Below are positions 1 through 10,992 of a DNA stretch of 64,000 nucleotides, piece after piece (positions within the stretch are counted from its first letter, which is position 1; every line of letters begins with the position of its first letter). Origin of the DNA: Termitomyces sp. T153. Its lineage: Eukaryota > Basidiomycota > Agaricomycetes > Agaricales > Lyophyllaceae. The translations under genes were made by a program, and so were the position numbers. The notes below the pieces were generated by a model. It did not search any database and was not told where the DNA came from. It was given only the letters and a program-made list of their open reading frames with translations. The DNA lies in assembly GCA_018296165.2 (NCBI GenBank), contig JACKQL020000016.1:744001-808000 (forward strand), in the 5' to 3' direction.

Positions 1-381
1 AATTTTCCGGCCTTCCAAATAAAACACAGTACACCCACATATCGCGCTATCGCCCGCAAGCCCGTTCCAAAAGAACGATGGATATGCGCCCATCTGACGG
101 GCCCATGCTTTGTACCCATCTTCCCTGAACAAAGGACCTCTCTAAAGCCACCACCGCTTGATTGAAAGAATGAATGAAATGTTGGCATCAAGGGCTCTGT
201 CAGGCAGGGATTCCGAATATAGAAGGAGGACGAATAATGAATGGATCTGCCCTCACCTGATCTGTAGGGGAGTGCATTCAAGAAGTGCGGCCCGACATGG
301 CGGGTAGCGCGCGCGCGCCTCGTGAGTCAGGACATGTCGGGTCGGCCCGATGTGCGCGTGAAGAGGCGGGATCCCGACGGG

Positions 382-388
382 TATAAAA
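382..388 (+). promoter_or_regulatory. TATA box of the DUF6699-like gene
   Basis: TATAAAA lies 108 nt upstream of the ATG at 496, in a GC-rich stretch that includes a GC alternation near 308-316. The position suits a fungal TATA promoter with a short 5' leader. The assignment rests on motif and position only. Confidence 0.45.
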
Positions 389-495
389 TCTAGGGCGGGA
401 TCGCTCTGTGTCCTCGTCGGATTCTTTCCAGTACCCATCTTAGACTATCTGAATCGTCCTTAAATTCCGCTTTCCGAGTCTTTGCTTGGCCCAAC

Positions 496-1192
496 ATGCA
501 CACAAAATCATCTGAACACTCCTACCCGTACTCCGTCTCCCCAATCAGCTCCGCAAGCCGCGAGTCTAGCCATATCTCATCGTGGGGCACCGTGCCTACG
601 CTCATCCCCAGCACGCCTTACTCGGCCCCTAGTACGCGTCTGTCCGCTGCTACCTTTGCTTGCCTAACCCTTTCCGAAAACAGTTCCTCTGCCCGTATGT
701 TGCCTGGCTGGTCATCCCTCCCCCGCATCGTACAGCCCCATCGCCGTAGCAAACCCCGTCCTACAACAGCCCTACGATACCATTGTGCCTCCGCACCTAG
801 CACCCTACTCATCCGAGCCCGCAACACACCCCCCAGTCACGACACTGACGTTCCGGCTTACACCCCACCCAAATACACGTATCCCATCCATGGACGTCAC
901 TCTCTCTTGCCCACGTCCTGGTCCCTTGACAGTACTTGATGTACATGACTTCATCTACCGTACCCTCTCGCGTCCTATCGTTCATTCGGATTTGCGATCT
1001 CTGACTGAGCAAGTCGCGCATGATGCGGTGTCCGCAGCGTTCCACACACGCACAGCGAATGACCCCAATGCGTATGCGAGGGGAATGTCCGTGGGTGATC
1101 GGATGGGAGGTGCATCGTGCATCGTTGGTATTGTGCCGACTGGAGAACCTGGAGTCTGGGAGGTTAGACTCGTTGTCCCAAGGAGACGCTAA
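496..1192 (+). CDS. DUF6699-like domain protein, join(496..631,684..1192)
   Basis: Two exons joined by a 52-nt intron (632-683) with a GTACGC donor, a CTAAC branch site at 664-668 and a CAG acceptor. The splice restores one frame and gives 214 aa. Residues 1 to about 100 are a Ser/Pro/Tyr-rich disordered tail. The C-terminal ~100 residues contain the segments LTVLDVHDFIYRTLSRPI and GVWEVRLVV, resembling DUF6699, a small domain common in agaricomycetes and of unknown function. Unspliced, the two halves lie in different frames, so an intron-blind search would report two unrelated ORFs. A TATA box lies upstream. The family call is by remembered pattern; the gene model is stronger than the name. 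Confidence 0.7.
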
Positions 1193-2118
1193 AAATGAAA
1201 ATGTTGGCCTCTCGGCCGCTGAGGTTGGGGATCGGTTAATTGCAATTCTCGTGATGTACACACGCCGCCTCGGGATGGATGGTTTTCAGAATCTCTCTTC
1301 ATCTTCTAAACCTTCGTGTTGCAAGTGACTATTGACATTTTACCTCATGATCTCGAAGAACTCCCACATTGGACGTTCCCTCACACTGTACCATATCACT
1401 ACGCCCCGCTCTCTGCTCTCTATCACTATCATATCTCTTGCCCTTTGATATCTTTTTTGTTTTGCCCGCTTTCTTGTTTTGCTGTGTCACTGCTCCTGTA
1501 ATCTCATCTCCCACTCCTGACTGCAACTGTAGCTGTGTTCACTACTCATGCACCTTGCAAATTTCACACTCTCCACTCACGCATGGACCTTTATAGATAG
1601 GTTATCACTTGTCTATGTATATATATTGTATTCTAACCAGTCGAATAAATGCTCTTCTTCATACTGATGTGGATGCTTCGCGTGCCACACAGAATACAAT
1701 CTAACATTCGAAATGGGTTATATCTGGACGTAGACCTTTATCATTTCGACATGTATTCGGGAGAGATACGCACTTTTCACTCATTTTTGTATGAATATCA
1801 GTGTTTGACCGTGCAGTGCGCAATTCGAAGCATGCTGTTTCCTGAGCAAGAAGCAAGTCCTATCCAAGATCAGATGAATTCAATTCATTAGAGTATCTAC
1901 ATTCTTTTACCAGGTATGGATTACTTCGTGCATCGCTGCCCACTTGCCCTGTCAGAGCAATCCCTTAGATATGTCCTTTTGCAATTAGCTTTGGGTGGGT
2001 TGAATTGCCCGCAGGTCTCTTTCTCATCATTTAATAAACAGCTTAGATTGACAGGGAAGTCGAGCAAGAATACAAATCCCATACTCCTTCGGTCAATGCC
2101 ATATCAATAGATGCGGAT

Positions 2119-2154
2119 AGAACCTGGATCGATGCGAGAACCTGGATCGATGCG
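2119..2154. repeat. 18-bp tandem duplication, two perfect copies
   Basis: The unit AGAACCTGGATCGATGCG occurs at 2119-2136 and again at 2137-2154. It probably reflects replication slippage. No coding or regulatory role is apparent. Confidence 0.8.
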
Positions 2155-3050
2155 CCAACCTTCATGTACAAATGCCTAGCCAAGTCGACGCGGCCAAAAA
2201 TCTGCGAGATACTCAGTTACAAGTATTGACTTCGTGTTAGATAACGCAGGAGAGAGCATGTGTGACATCTGCATATCGGATGCCGGGCACGTTGTGACGT
2301 TCAGTATGCTGCTGACATTAGCTTCCTATCTCTGTAATAATGGGTCTATGGCCAGACTTGTATGCGCAGGACTACGGAACAGTGATTGACGCAAGAGCGT
2401 ACGAGTGGTGTAAAATATTACTGCTGTATGGTTGGTCTAACAGTCTCGGTGAGAGAGGAGTACGTTGAGGGGCCAATAGGCCGGAGCATATCATCAAAAG
2501 TCAAGGTGACTAGCAAACTGTGTACAAGAAGATGCATTACTCACCTCTTTCAACGCTCAAATTTATCCTCCATCTCAGCATCTTGAAATTATGATACATG
2601 ATAGACTGACGACAATCACCAACATATGTCCCAGCTACAGCGTTCAAACTTCGCTTATCCTCATGCAACTGTTGTGTGTACCTTTGTGGAAACCTGAGAT
2701 AGAACAAAGACCTCGAATAATTTGAACAATGAGATTAATGGTAGGGAAACACGCAACACATGGCCAGTCGAAGCCTGAGCGGATACAAGATTGGGCTAGC
2801 AGAAGATTGGGCCAGCAGAGTGAATGACGACCAAGCGTAATACTTATGAGTATACAATAGGGATGACACTGTACGGAGACAGAGCATGGCCGGAGAGAAA
2901 GGGAACGTGGAAGTGGGAGTGTTGGGGTAATGGTATATGTATTACCGCCCGACGTTGGAAGACACTGGATCGCTGATTGTAAGATCAACCGTCATTGACT
3001 GTTTCTTTGCTATTTTGTCGTTCATTGTTTCACTTCGTCTGACAAAATCT

Positions 3051-3057
3051 TATAAAG
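3051..3057 (+). promoter_or_regulatory. TATA box of the 3093 gene
   Basis: TATAAAG lies 42 nt upstream of the ATG at 3093, a plausible spacing for a short leader. It supports 3093 as the true start. Confidence 0.45.
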
Positions 3058-3092
3058 CCATCCTTTTTCTCTTCTGCCCCCATTCTTAACCC

Positions 3093-3713
3093 ATGGCACA
3101 TCCCAGAACAGAAGTGATCTTCTCCAGCAACATTCCCAACATGGACGACTGGGCTCATCGCATTCACATCCCCCTCACCACTGCCGCTGCACTCATCTCC
3201 ATCTATTCTCGCGCACATGCTTGGTTCGAGGCCCTCAAACTCACCCTCGTGCGTGAACACAAATGGTCTGAGGTGCCGACGGCTGACCACCGTCTCTTGT
3301 TCTCGCTCGAGACATCATCCATCCGGCGATCTTCTACAGGCATCGCCGCTGGGCCCAAGCTCAGACTTCAGCTGCCCATTCAGGCCAGCTCCTTCTTCTC
3401 CCCGGAGCGTCGCGTCCAGTGGCAAATGGTCTTCCACAGTGACATCTTCGATACTCTACGAAAGATGTGTCCACCTGTCAGGGACATTTTGAACCTCTTA
3501 CAATGTCTTCTCACCGGCCTTCTCACTATCTCCTTCGAGGAACGCCTTCCTGATGCTACATACCGCACCATCCGTGGCTTACCTCCTCTCGAATGGATGA
3601 TCCAGAACAAGAAAGAACTCACAAAAATATTTGGTCACGAACACTATCAAGCTTTGGCCAGAGCCTCTGGTGATACAAAGACCTCTTTTAAACTTGAGAG
3701 CGTCCCTCACTAA
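3093..3713 (+). CDS. Hypothetical protein, 206 aa, single exon
   Basis: An uninterrupted ORF of 206 codons with coding-like composition (C-rich third positions, unlike its AT-rich flanks) and a TATA box upstream. I do not recognise a domain. There is no signal peptide. A modestly hydrophobic stretch lies at about residues 130-145 (ILNLLQCLLTGLLTISF), too short and amphipathic to call a membrane segment with confidence. Aromatic and charged residues are spread evenly, so the product is probably a soluble folded protein. The next gene downstream also encodes 206 aa, but the two show no visible similarity. It may be a lineage-specific basidiomycete protein. Confidence 0.55.
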   Translation: MAHPRTEVIFSSNIPNMDDWAHRIHIPLTTAAALISIYSRAHAWFEALKLTLVREHKWSEVPTADHRLLFSLETSSIRRSSTGIAAGPKLRLQLPIQASSFFSPERRVQWQMVFHSDIFDTLRKMCPPVRDILNLLQCLLTGLLTISFEERLPDATYRTIRGLPPLEWMIQNKKELTKIFGHEHYQALARASGDTKTSFKLESVPH

Positions 3714-4857
3714 TACCTTTTCACCACATTCCACCATCCCATCCATCATCGTCATTTTCATCAGCTTGATTAACTTTCCCTCCCCGGTGAGAGTTGGGAC
3801 ATAGCTGTGCTACATACTTTTCTGCTTAATGGATCAGATCTTTGGCATCCATTAATTATTGTCCCACATTCCTCCTTTCTCCGCATCTGTCCAGCCATCT
3901 ATGTAGATTTTCCTCTTGATTATGGACCTTATAACATTGATATATATGCATTTTCTATGACTCCTTTCTATAATGACCTTGATCACATCATTGTTGGCCT
4001 CCAGTGGCAGCATAGAAAATTATTGGTGGCTCTTGCGTTTCAATCATCATCATAGAGAGAAATATTGTGTGATTCCCTGGTTTGTCATGATCCATCCTGC
4101 GGCAAAAATCGTTGCTAGGCTGAGCTTCGATGGAGATTACGATCAGTCTATGACAGGCAAGAAGTTGAATTCCTGACATATAACAAGTTCATCCTTCGTA
4201 TTTCTATCAAACTGACCATTAACTTTCTAAGAAAAGTTTACTATTATCTCATTATCATTGTAGGAAAGATGAATTAGCACAAAAAGGTCTGTTATACCTG
4301 GTCATATGCTACACTGACCAAAAATATGTCAATGGTGTGTCTTGTTGACTTTTGATGACTGGTATTGAAATTATCAGTCCGATAGCTTGTATTCCAGACT
4401 GTCAGATTGCAATATAGTACATTCATCCCTGATCATGCTGATTTTGAGTGTGTACATGTCTTTCATTATTTTATTAGGGCGGGAGTGTGCAAAGTGCGTG
4501 GATATACTGCCTGGAACAAGTGCAAATATCGATGTGGATGCCAAGCGGATTGCTAAGAGAGTCAAAGAGAACATTTCTCATGCAAGCACCGTCTCCAGGC
4601 GCCATCCATCAAAATTATTCTAACAACGCCCACGGACCCACAGACCATCGATTGGCTACGACTCAATACAATAATTGAGTCTTTGTTTCAATATCATGAA
4701 TGAGCGAAGTATTGTAATTATGTAGGTCCATTCATTGAAGAGGACTTCCAAACAATCACTTCCAAAAGACAATTGTCATGAATTCTGTCTGCAGACAAAA
4801 GGCGGATTCCCAAGATTCTAACTCTTTCTACAATCTTTGCCACTTCTCCATACCACC
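3714..4857. other. AT-rich intergenic region
   Basis: No gene is supported. ORFs at 3807-4055 and 4387-4623 lack a recognisable domain, codon bias and a plausible promoter. Confidence 0.45.
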
Positions 4858-5646
4858 ATGAATTCAACAAATGTCCCAATCATGCTCCCTACAACTTGTC
4901 CCGACGGTAACAATTTGACCATATTCGTGCCTCGCACGTCGCACGAGAAAACCATACTAGAGGTTTTCAGTATGTCCCGGTTCCTCATCGAATTTCTATT
5001 CCAAGAATTTTCCAGTAATGTTCATGATGATGTTATCATGTCAAAAATAGAGCTGTAAGCACTCTCCGATTACCTTAAGTATCCTTCCCTCCCACTACCT
5101 TTGTGCTAGAGCGAGCGAAGAGGTGCAGAGATTTCAAGATTTGGTTAGCAAAACTTACCACCCTGTGTTCGTCGACTATAGACCACCTGTCGACCCTGAT
5201 CTAGAGTTTGGAATACTAAGTGAGGCATGTCGTCTGCGAGTTACATTGAATTGTCTGCTCGAGGCAGCAGACGTAAGTAGCTGATTTCATCCATAGATCA
5301 GTGGTATCGTTGTTCACATGATAAAACAGCGCCTCCGGCCACAAATTCTCAACGATTTCATTGAGAGGGCAGCGAAAAGATCATCAATGATGAGGCAAAT
5401 GCAGGCTGAAGAAGAAAATGGTGCACAAACAGCCGATCTCGCAAGTGAGTAATCACATGTTTTTGACAGTCTCGAATCTCGACTTGATTGCCCACTACAG
5501 CATGGGTATCGAAGCTCGTTTCACGAGGTATCTGGAGTCCGGAAACAACTGTGACTGGGGAAGAGACCGAACGAAGGCAAAAAGATCTTTTTTGGAGATA
5601 TATTTGGCAGAGGGCAGAGAAGGAGGCGAGGCAGCACAAAAGATGA
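4858..5646 (+). CDS. Hypothetical protein, four exons: join(4858..5054,5110..5272,5330..5444,5501..5646)
   Basis: Found by tracing splice sites. The ATG at 4858 sits in a good context (ccaccATGa). The introns are 5055-5109 (GTAAGC...TAG), 5273-5329 (GTAAGT...CAG) and 5445-5500 (GTGAGT...CAG), 55-57 nt each, and all three keep phase. The product is 206 aa. Exon 2 begins LASEEVQRFQDLVSKTYH; the last exon reads WVSKLVSRGIWSP and ends in a basic, helical tail RQHKR. No catalytic motif, membrane segment or known family is visible. A polar, helix-rich C-terminal half suggests a soluble or nuclear protein, but this is inference. The unspliced sequence shows only a 73-codon fragment. Confidence 0.7.
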
Positions 5647-6689
5647 GGCTGATAACGAGCCTCCTGAGTATCAAGTACAAAGTTGTATTTCCATTTCCAT
5701 ACGACATGTTACGAACCAGGGCCAGCAAAAATACATGAACCCCAGATGTTCGATCGTTGAGACACTTTAGCATGATGATCTTGTAACCACAATAAAGCGA
5801 TGCTCAGACCTGGCCATTGCCATTTTTTCGGAATTGCGGAACCGGTAGGATGAAAAAATTCTTTGTATTCATTGATCAACAATATGTGGATCGCACAACT
5901 TTCAACTGCTTTTTCTTGAGGATACATACATGCGTCTTTTTGTTATTTGAAAGGACCAGAGCATCAGTTAAAGGGAAGGCTGAGGTGGATTCATGGTGCT
6001 AAACGGTCTCACCCTCGAAGACTCACGGTTCGTTCTGTGTGGTCCCTCCGAGTTCTGCATCGAAAACTTAAAAATATCCCTCCGTCCTACAATAGTGACA
6101 TTCCTGGTCTTGCAAGAGGATTGAACAGAACAACCAGGGAAGTAAATTTGGGTTTTGGCTTGCACATTGACTGCATGAGCCGGGACGAGTTGTGTACTAG
6201 GCAGTCGAACTTGCACAAGATACCAAAAGGGTCAAGATTTGGTCCCATGCAAGCCTCAAGAGTACTCTTGATACTTATCATGAAAAGTAGAGAGTGGTTA
6301 GGACGATAGGCGGGTGTACAAGGGTATCCAAGTAGTAGGTTACTACTTGGGGATCGTGAGTGTTGAGGTTGATGTCGGCAGGTCAAGAAGGAAAAGAGTT
6401 ATAGGCCGGATACCGATTCGATCCCTCGTGCCAGAGTCGAGCTGGCGACGTGGACAGTAAGTAGCGTTGTGTACTTCCATTAAGGAGCCCACGCGCAACA
6501 GTTTAGCCCGAGACGAAGATAACAATATCATACTATGGGTGTATGCATGGTTATCAGTGGGGTTGATTGCTCATTTGTCATATTAGGTCGTCTCTGTGAG
6601 TGTAGATTATTCGGCATCCTTAACGATGTACCAATGATGGTCGTATGATAATGAAAAGTGATTAGTAGAAAAAGAACCGGACTTCTGAT
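5647..6689. other. Intergenic, no supported gene
   Basis: Short ORFs only. A box-B-like GATTCGATCCC on the plus strand near 6413-6423 may belong to the tRNA-like cluster that follows. Confidence 0.4.
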
Positions 6690-7740
6690 TTATTTACTGG
6701 CGCTTGAGTCGAACAGACAGCCAGGCGAGGAACTTGAATCTCCAGCTCGTATATCCACTGAGTGAGCATGATATAATACTAGTTGGGTATTCAGCGTTGT
6801 CAACATTATGCCTGTCATGCCCATGGGCTTGCTAGGGTAGATCGATTGAGGTCGTATGTGCACAGCGTATATAACGAACCGTGCCAAATATGATGGGATT
6901 GACTGGTGTCATGGAAACCAAGTGCAGTCCCTATCAAAGTGGGAAAATATATGTGATTCATTGACCCAGATTAATTCCTGGTGCCTGGATCGAACAGACG
7001 AGCAGGGAGATGCTCTAGCTCATTACGGTGACTGACTGACTGAGTGAGCCGGTAGCAGCGTGAACATCTGGTGCTGTTGGAATACTAGATATGTACGTGT
7101 GGTTGAAGTACTAATTCGTAGTTGCATCAAAAACAAGAAATATAACTGGGAGAACGTCTTAAGCTAACGAGCCGGCATCGAACACGGCACATAGGAGTGT
7201 TTTGGTGACTACCCTCCAGATTGTACTGGTGAGCAAGGGAGTGCAGCTGGACGATGACTCTGTGGCAGTATGAATTGTGGTGTAGATTTGTAGGGCAGGC
7301 TTGATTGATGAAAGAAAAATCAAGCAATCGTATGGCGGAGTAAATCCCAAGTAATTCCAGAGGCGAACTGGCACCGCAGGGAGTACGAATTATCCTGTAT
7401 ATGAGGGAGCTGACCACGACGGTTGAAATATGTTGTCATGTAGAAAATAGAAGATCCTGATGTCATGATAGTGTAAATTGAACACAAAACTAGCTTGCCA
7501 GATGCCTAAAGATTTCCTGGCGCTCCCGATCGAGCAGGCCACCAGAGGTTCCTCGAATTACTGAGTGGCCTGGTTGGGTGTCTGTTATTGGGATTATGGA
7601 CATTTCCACTCGAATACTAGGAGTCTTACCTGTCCCAAGAGCAAACAAAACACCAGAATTGTTGGGTTTATCATCAATCCTATGCGCTGGAATCGAACAC
7701 GGCACATGAGAGAGTTTTGACGAACACCACTCTGAGTGTG
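6690..7740 (-). repeat. Cluster of degenerate tRNA-like (box B) sequences
   Basis: On the minus strand, five short segments resemble the T-arm and acceptor end of a tRNA: 6695-6715 (...GTTCGACTCAAGCGCCAG), 6977-6997 (GTTCGATCCAGGCACCA), 7166-7187, 7516-7538 and 7681-7702. Each contains a close match to the pol III box B (GTTCGANTC). The 7166 and 7681 copies share about 35 bp, including TCGAACACGGCACAT on the plus strand. D-arm-like stretches (for example GCTCACTCAGTGG, reverse of 6750-6775) occur at about the right distance. None folds convincingly as a full cloverleaf, so these are read as decayed tRNA-derived repeats, possibly SINE-like, and not as working tRNAs. Confidence 0.35.
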
Positions 7741-8073
7741 GTAATTAGGACGGGTATGTAGGTGTACGACAGTTCCTACCTGGGGCAAGCCTGGGGTGTC
7801 AATCACGTTGGCGACCCGGTTCACCAAAGTCGAAAAGGTAATAACCGATCATTTGGACGACATGTGAAGTGCGATCACGAACGACGAAATAAGTCTTCCA
7901 GTAAGAACTGAGTGCTGTAACCGAGAGGAGCGCCGTCGAAGGAGCTCGTGATTTGCAGAAGAATCATCGCGTGATAGCCTTTTAGCGAGAAGGAAACGAT
8001 AATTGGACATATTTGGCAACGGCCCTGACAAGACAAATCACATGCGATCAGTCGGATCCAGGTTATGACTACT
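7741..8073. other. Upstream region of the thiolase gene
   Basis: No gene. Part of it (about 7900-8035) recurs in altered form at about 51720-51890, next to the thiolase pseudogene, so the duplication included promoter-side DNA. Confidence 0.5.
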
Positions 8074-8080
8074 TTATAAA
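8074..8080 (+). promoter_or_regulatory. TATA box of the thiolase gene
   Basis: TTATAAA lies 40-46 nt upstream of the thiolase ATG at 8120. The only ATG between them (8100) is followed by a stop after two codons, which supports 8120 as the start. Confidence 0.5.
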
Positions 8081-8119
8081 CCAAACTCGTCTCCTCTCAA
8101 ATGTTGCTTTAAACCCACC

Positions 8120-9621
8120 ATGTCTTCCCCCGCCAAATCTGCCATCCTCGCCAAACGCCCGGACGACGTTGTCATCGTCTCCGCCGTCCGCACCGCCATT
8201 ACCAAAGCCCGCAAAGGTGGCTTCAAAGACACCCATCCCGAGCTCCTCCTCTCTCACGTTCTTCGCGCGGCCTACTCTTCCGTCCGTCTCGATCCCAAGC
8301 TCATCGAGGATATCAGCGTTGGCAACGTTCTTCCTCCAGGTGGAGGAGCAAATGCAGCCCGTATGGCTGCGCTGCATGCGGGTATACCGGACACAACCAG
8401 TTTGAACACGGTGAACAGGCAGTGTTCGAGTGGACTCACTAGTGTGAACCAGATCGCCAATCAGATACGTGCAGGCGAGATCGACATTGGCATTGGTGCG
8501 TGTTTGTGTGCTCTTGACTTCCAGTGTGGCTGACAATGACACAACGATTGATAGGCGCGGGTGTAGAGAGCATGACGATGGGCTACGGTCCCTCAAGCAT
8601 GCCCTCATCTTTCTCACCCGAAGTACTCACAGATCCTTCCGCAGAAGACTGTCTTCTCCCCATGGGTCTTACCTCAGAAGCCGTTTCCTCCACATTCTCC
8701 ATCTCTCGCGACTCCCAAGACGCCTTCGCCGCGCGCTCCTTCCAAAAAGCCAGCGCTGCACAAAAGGCTGGAAAGTTCTCGGCTGAGATTCTTCCTGTCA
8801 AGGTCACAGTGCTCAGTAAGAGCAAGAATGGTGAAGAGGAGGAAAGGGAAGTGCTCGTGGACAGTGATGATGGGATTCGAGAGGGCGTTACGAAGGAGAG
8901 TCTGGCGAAGCTGAAGCCTGCGTTTACTAAGGACGGGACAACGCACGCGGGGAACGCGAGTCAAGTTAGTGATGGAGCTGCCGCTGTGTTGCTTGCGAGA
9001 CGCGATGTAGCAGAGAGACTGGGTCTACCGGTTAGGGGCAAGTTTGTGTTTGCGGCGACGGTGGGTGTGCCGCCAAAGATTATGGGCGTTGGCCCTGCGT
9101 ATGCAATTCCAAAGGTACGTGGGGCACTCTACTTTTGGACATTCGTTGGCTTGAACTAATGACGTCGCACAGGTCCTTCAAAAGACAGGCCTATCCCTCA
9201 CTGATATTGATTTCTTCGAGATCAACGAGGCATTCGCGAGTCAGGCAGTGTATTGTATCGAGAAGCTCGGGATTCCATACGACAAAGTCAATATCCACGG
9301 CGGTGCAATTGCGATCGGACATCCGTTGGGTTGTAGTGAGTGTTTTTTCTGGTCTTCGTCTCTTTTATCGGGTCCGAGCGTCGTGCTCTTTACCTCCCTT
9401 ACTACTCTTGCTTTATCTTTCCTTTCTTCTTTCCTTTCTTCTCTTCTTTGATCTTCACCTTCTCTTCATCATCGCTAACTACGCCCCTCTTCATAGCTGG
9501 CACCCGTCAAATTGCGACAGGTCTCAACATCGCGAAACAGTACGGTGCGCGCGTGTTTGTCACGTCAATGTGTATTGGGAGCGGGATGGGCATGGCGGCT
9601 GTGTTTGTGAGTGAGGAGTAG
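8120..9621 (+). CDS. 3-ketoacyl-CoA thiolase (acetyl-CoA C-acyltransferase), join(8120..8495,8555..9114,9173..9335,9497..9621)
   Basis: Catalyses the last, thiolytic step of fatty-acid beta-oxidation: 3-ketoacyl-CoA plus CoA gives acetyl-CoA and a shortened acyl-CoA. Four exons with introns of 59, 58 and 161 nt give 407 aa, the usual length of the POT1/FOX3-type enzyme. The catalytic set is complete: nucleophile Cys102 in [12 protein letters not shown] at 330-333, His362 in GHPLGC, and Cys392 in CIGSGMG. The N-terminus [20 protein letters not shown] aligns with peroxisomal thiolases after their targeting peptide. No PTS2 nonapeptide is visible at the start, and the C-terminus (VSEE) is not a PTS1, so location is open (peroxisome by family, cytosol or mitochondrion possible). 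The third intron is unusually long and pyrimidine-rich. Broken copies lie at 21030, 51605 and 51885. The identification is firm. Confidence 0.95.
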
Positions 9622-9822
9622 TCGGGTCAGTCATTGAGTTTCAACTTTCCAAGTTCTATTTTTGTCTATAGTTATCTGTTTGTTGTAGATCTTATATTTA
9701 AAGTTGTCTTTACTGCTACTTCCGTTCGGGGCTTCGTATGAATTTGCTGATTCTCCCATAAGTACAAGGTGTGTACAGTATACAATGCGTCCGATCTCGG
9801 AGTGGATGTCTGTAAATGAGAT

Positions 9823-9827
9823 CTATC
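9823..9827. repeat. Target-site duplication, left copy (CTATC)
   Basis: CTATC directly precedes the left LTR and recurs at 15924-15928 directly after the right LTR. A perfect 5-bp duplication is the mark of integrase-mediated insertion. Confidence 0.9.
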
Positions 9828-10263
9828 TGTCACGACCCGTTCCCCAAAACCCCGCACATCGTCCATCAAACCCCCGAACCCCCAAAAGGACCCCCAACGC
9901 TCCGCCGAACTTCCGCCCATGCCCACGCCTACTTCGGCTAACTCCGACACCTCCCCGGCTAACTCCGACGGCCCCCTGGCCAACTTCGGTGCCTGCCCCG
10001 CAGCCACTGACACTTACCCTGGGCTTCCCAAACCCCGAGAACCACCCCCGCTATTCCTGATCTTCGCCCACCCATCATTAACTCAACACCCTGCTTCCTC
10101 CGACCTATTCCGGAATATCACGACAACCTCGGAACAGCCCGCGATCCCATCAACGTATCAGCGCGGCACGATCTTCGATCACAACCGACACCCGCCCACT
10201 CCGTCAAGCCCCGCCAAGCCCCGCCGCCACAGCCGATGTACCCCGAAGTCCTCCGGTAGTCAG

Positions 10264-10271
10264 TATATAAG
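10264..10271 (+). promoter_or_regulatory. Predicted LTR promoter TATA box
   Basis: TATATAAG within CAGTATATAAGTCATCGAG, about 440 bp into the LTR, followed by a GC-poor stretch. It is repeated in the right LTR near 15213 and on the minus strand in the solo LTR. It fits a U3/R boundary on the plus strand. Confidence 0.5.
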
Positions 10272-10389
10272 TCATCGAGTAGCTCTTCGTACTCCAGTCT
10301 TGATATTGCTTAACGTTACCTATGGTCTGATTGTTTCCTCTTTGTGTTTCGTGTTCGTTTTCGTATCTCTTTCTCCTTACTCTCAGTTT

Positions 10390-10461
10390 CCCGGTCTTAT
10401 CTCAGTCTCCCGGTCTTATCTCAGTCTCCCGGTCTTATCTCAGTCTCCCGGTCTTGTCTCG
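10390..10461. repeat. 19-bp tandem repeat inside the LTR (four units, last partial)
   Basis: The unit CCCGGTCTTATCTCAGTCT starts at 10390, 10409, 10428 and 10447; the last copy diverges after about 10 bases. The right LTR has three units and the solo LTR at 37706 has four. The one-unit difference accounts exactly for LTR lengths of 1165 versus 1146 bp. Confidence 0.88.
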
Positions 10462-10992
10462 TCCCCTTTTCGTTATCGCTCTTGTTATCGTTTCGTACCT
10501 CCACTCGAATCTACCCTTGTTCCATATTGTCTCGTCTGACGCCGTCTCGGTGACGTCGTCTGACCCTTGTGCCCAATTCCTCATCAACCCTAACGACCTC
10601 ACGAATTCCGCGATTATAATTACGAACCCCGACACTCCTTACCAGGTCCGAACCTCACTCTTCGCTCGGTCCCGGACTCCATCAACTCCAAATGATCTCC
10701 CATCAAACCCCGGCTCTGCCCCCATTGATCACACAGCCACCTACTCCCTTGCTTCCGCAAATCTCCCGTACGGCCTTCTGCCTGAACCCCGCCAAGACCG
10801 TCTCATTTCCCCACAATCCGACTTCTCCGGACCTTCCCGGACCTGTCTGGATCACATCTCCCCAATTACCCGTGCAAACCCCCAGGACCCAGAATGTCTT
10901 TGAGTGTCCGGTCACCAATGCAGAGGAATCACGCCCGCCTAGTAAGGACTCGCCCAGTGCAGCTGCGCCCCCAAGGTCAGCGGACCCTGACA

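Larger units (their letters stand above)
1193..3092. other. Intergenic, no supported gene
   Basis: Only short ORFs without codon bias or recognisable domains occur here. One perfect 18-bp tandem duplication lies at 2119-2154 (listed separately). A 42-codon ORF starts at 2340 but has no support. Confidence 0.5.
9828..10992 (+). repeat. Left (5') LTR, 1165 bp
   Basis: Bounded by TGTCA...TGACA. It contains TATATAAG near 10264-10271 and four 19-bp units at 10390-10461. Open frames within it (for example 9919-10539) are proline-rich and carried by all copies; I treat them as non-coding. The solo LTR at 37706 has the same length. Confidence 0.92.

Noticed and set aside
1649..2110. Small ORFs at 1649 and 1916
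   Set aside because: AT-rich random-looking sequence without splice structure or domains.
10390..10461. Regular 19-bp repeats as a CRISPR array
   Set aside because: The units are directly adjacent without spacers and sit in an LTR of a eukaryotic genome.
9919..10539. Long proline-rich ORF in the left LTR (and equivalents at 10331-10903, 38171-38779)
   Set aside because: It lies wholly inside the LTR and changes with the 19-bp repeat number. It follows from C-rich composition; no domain.
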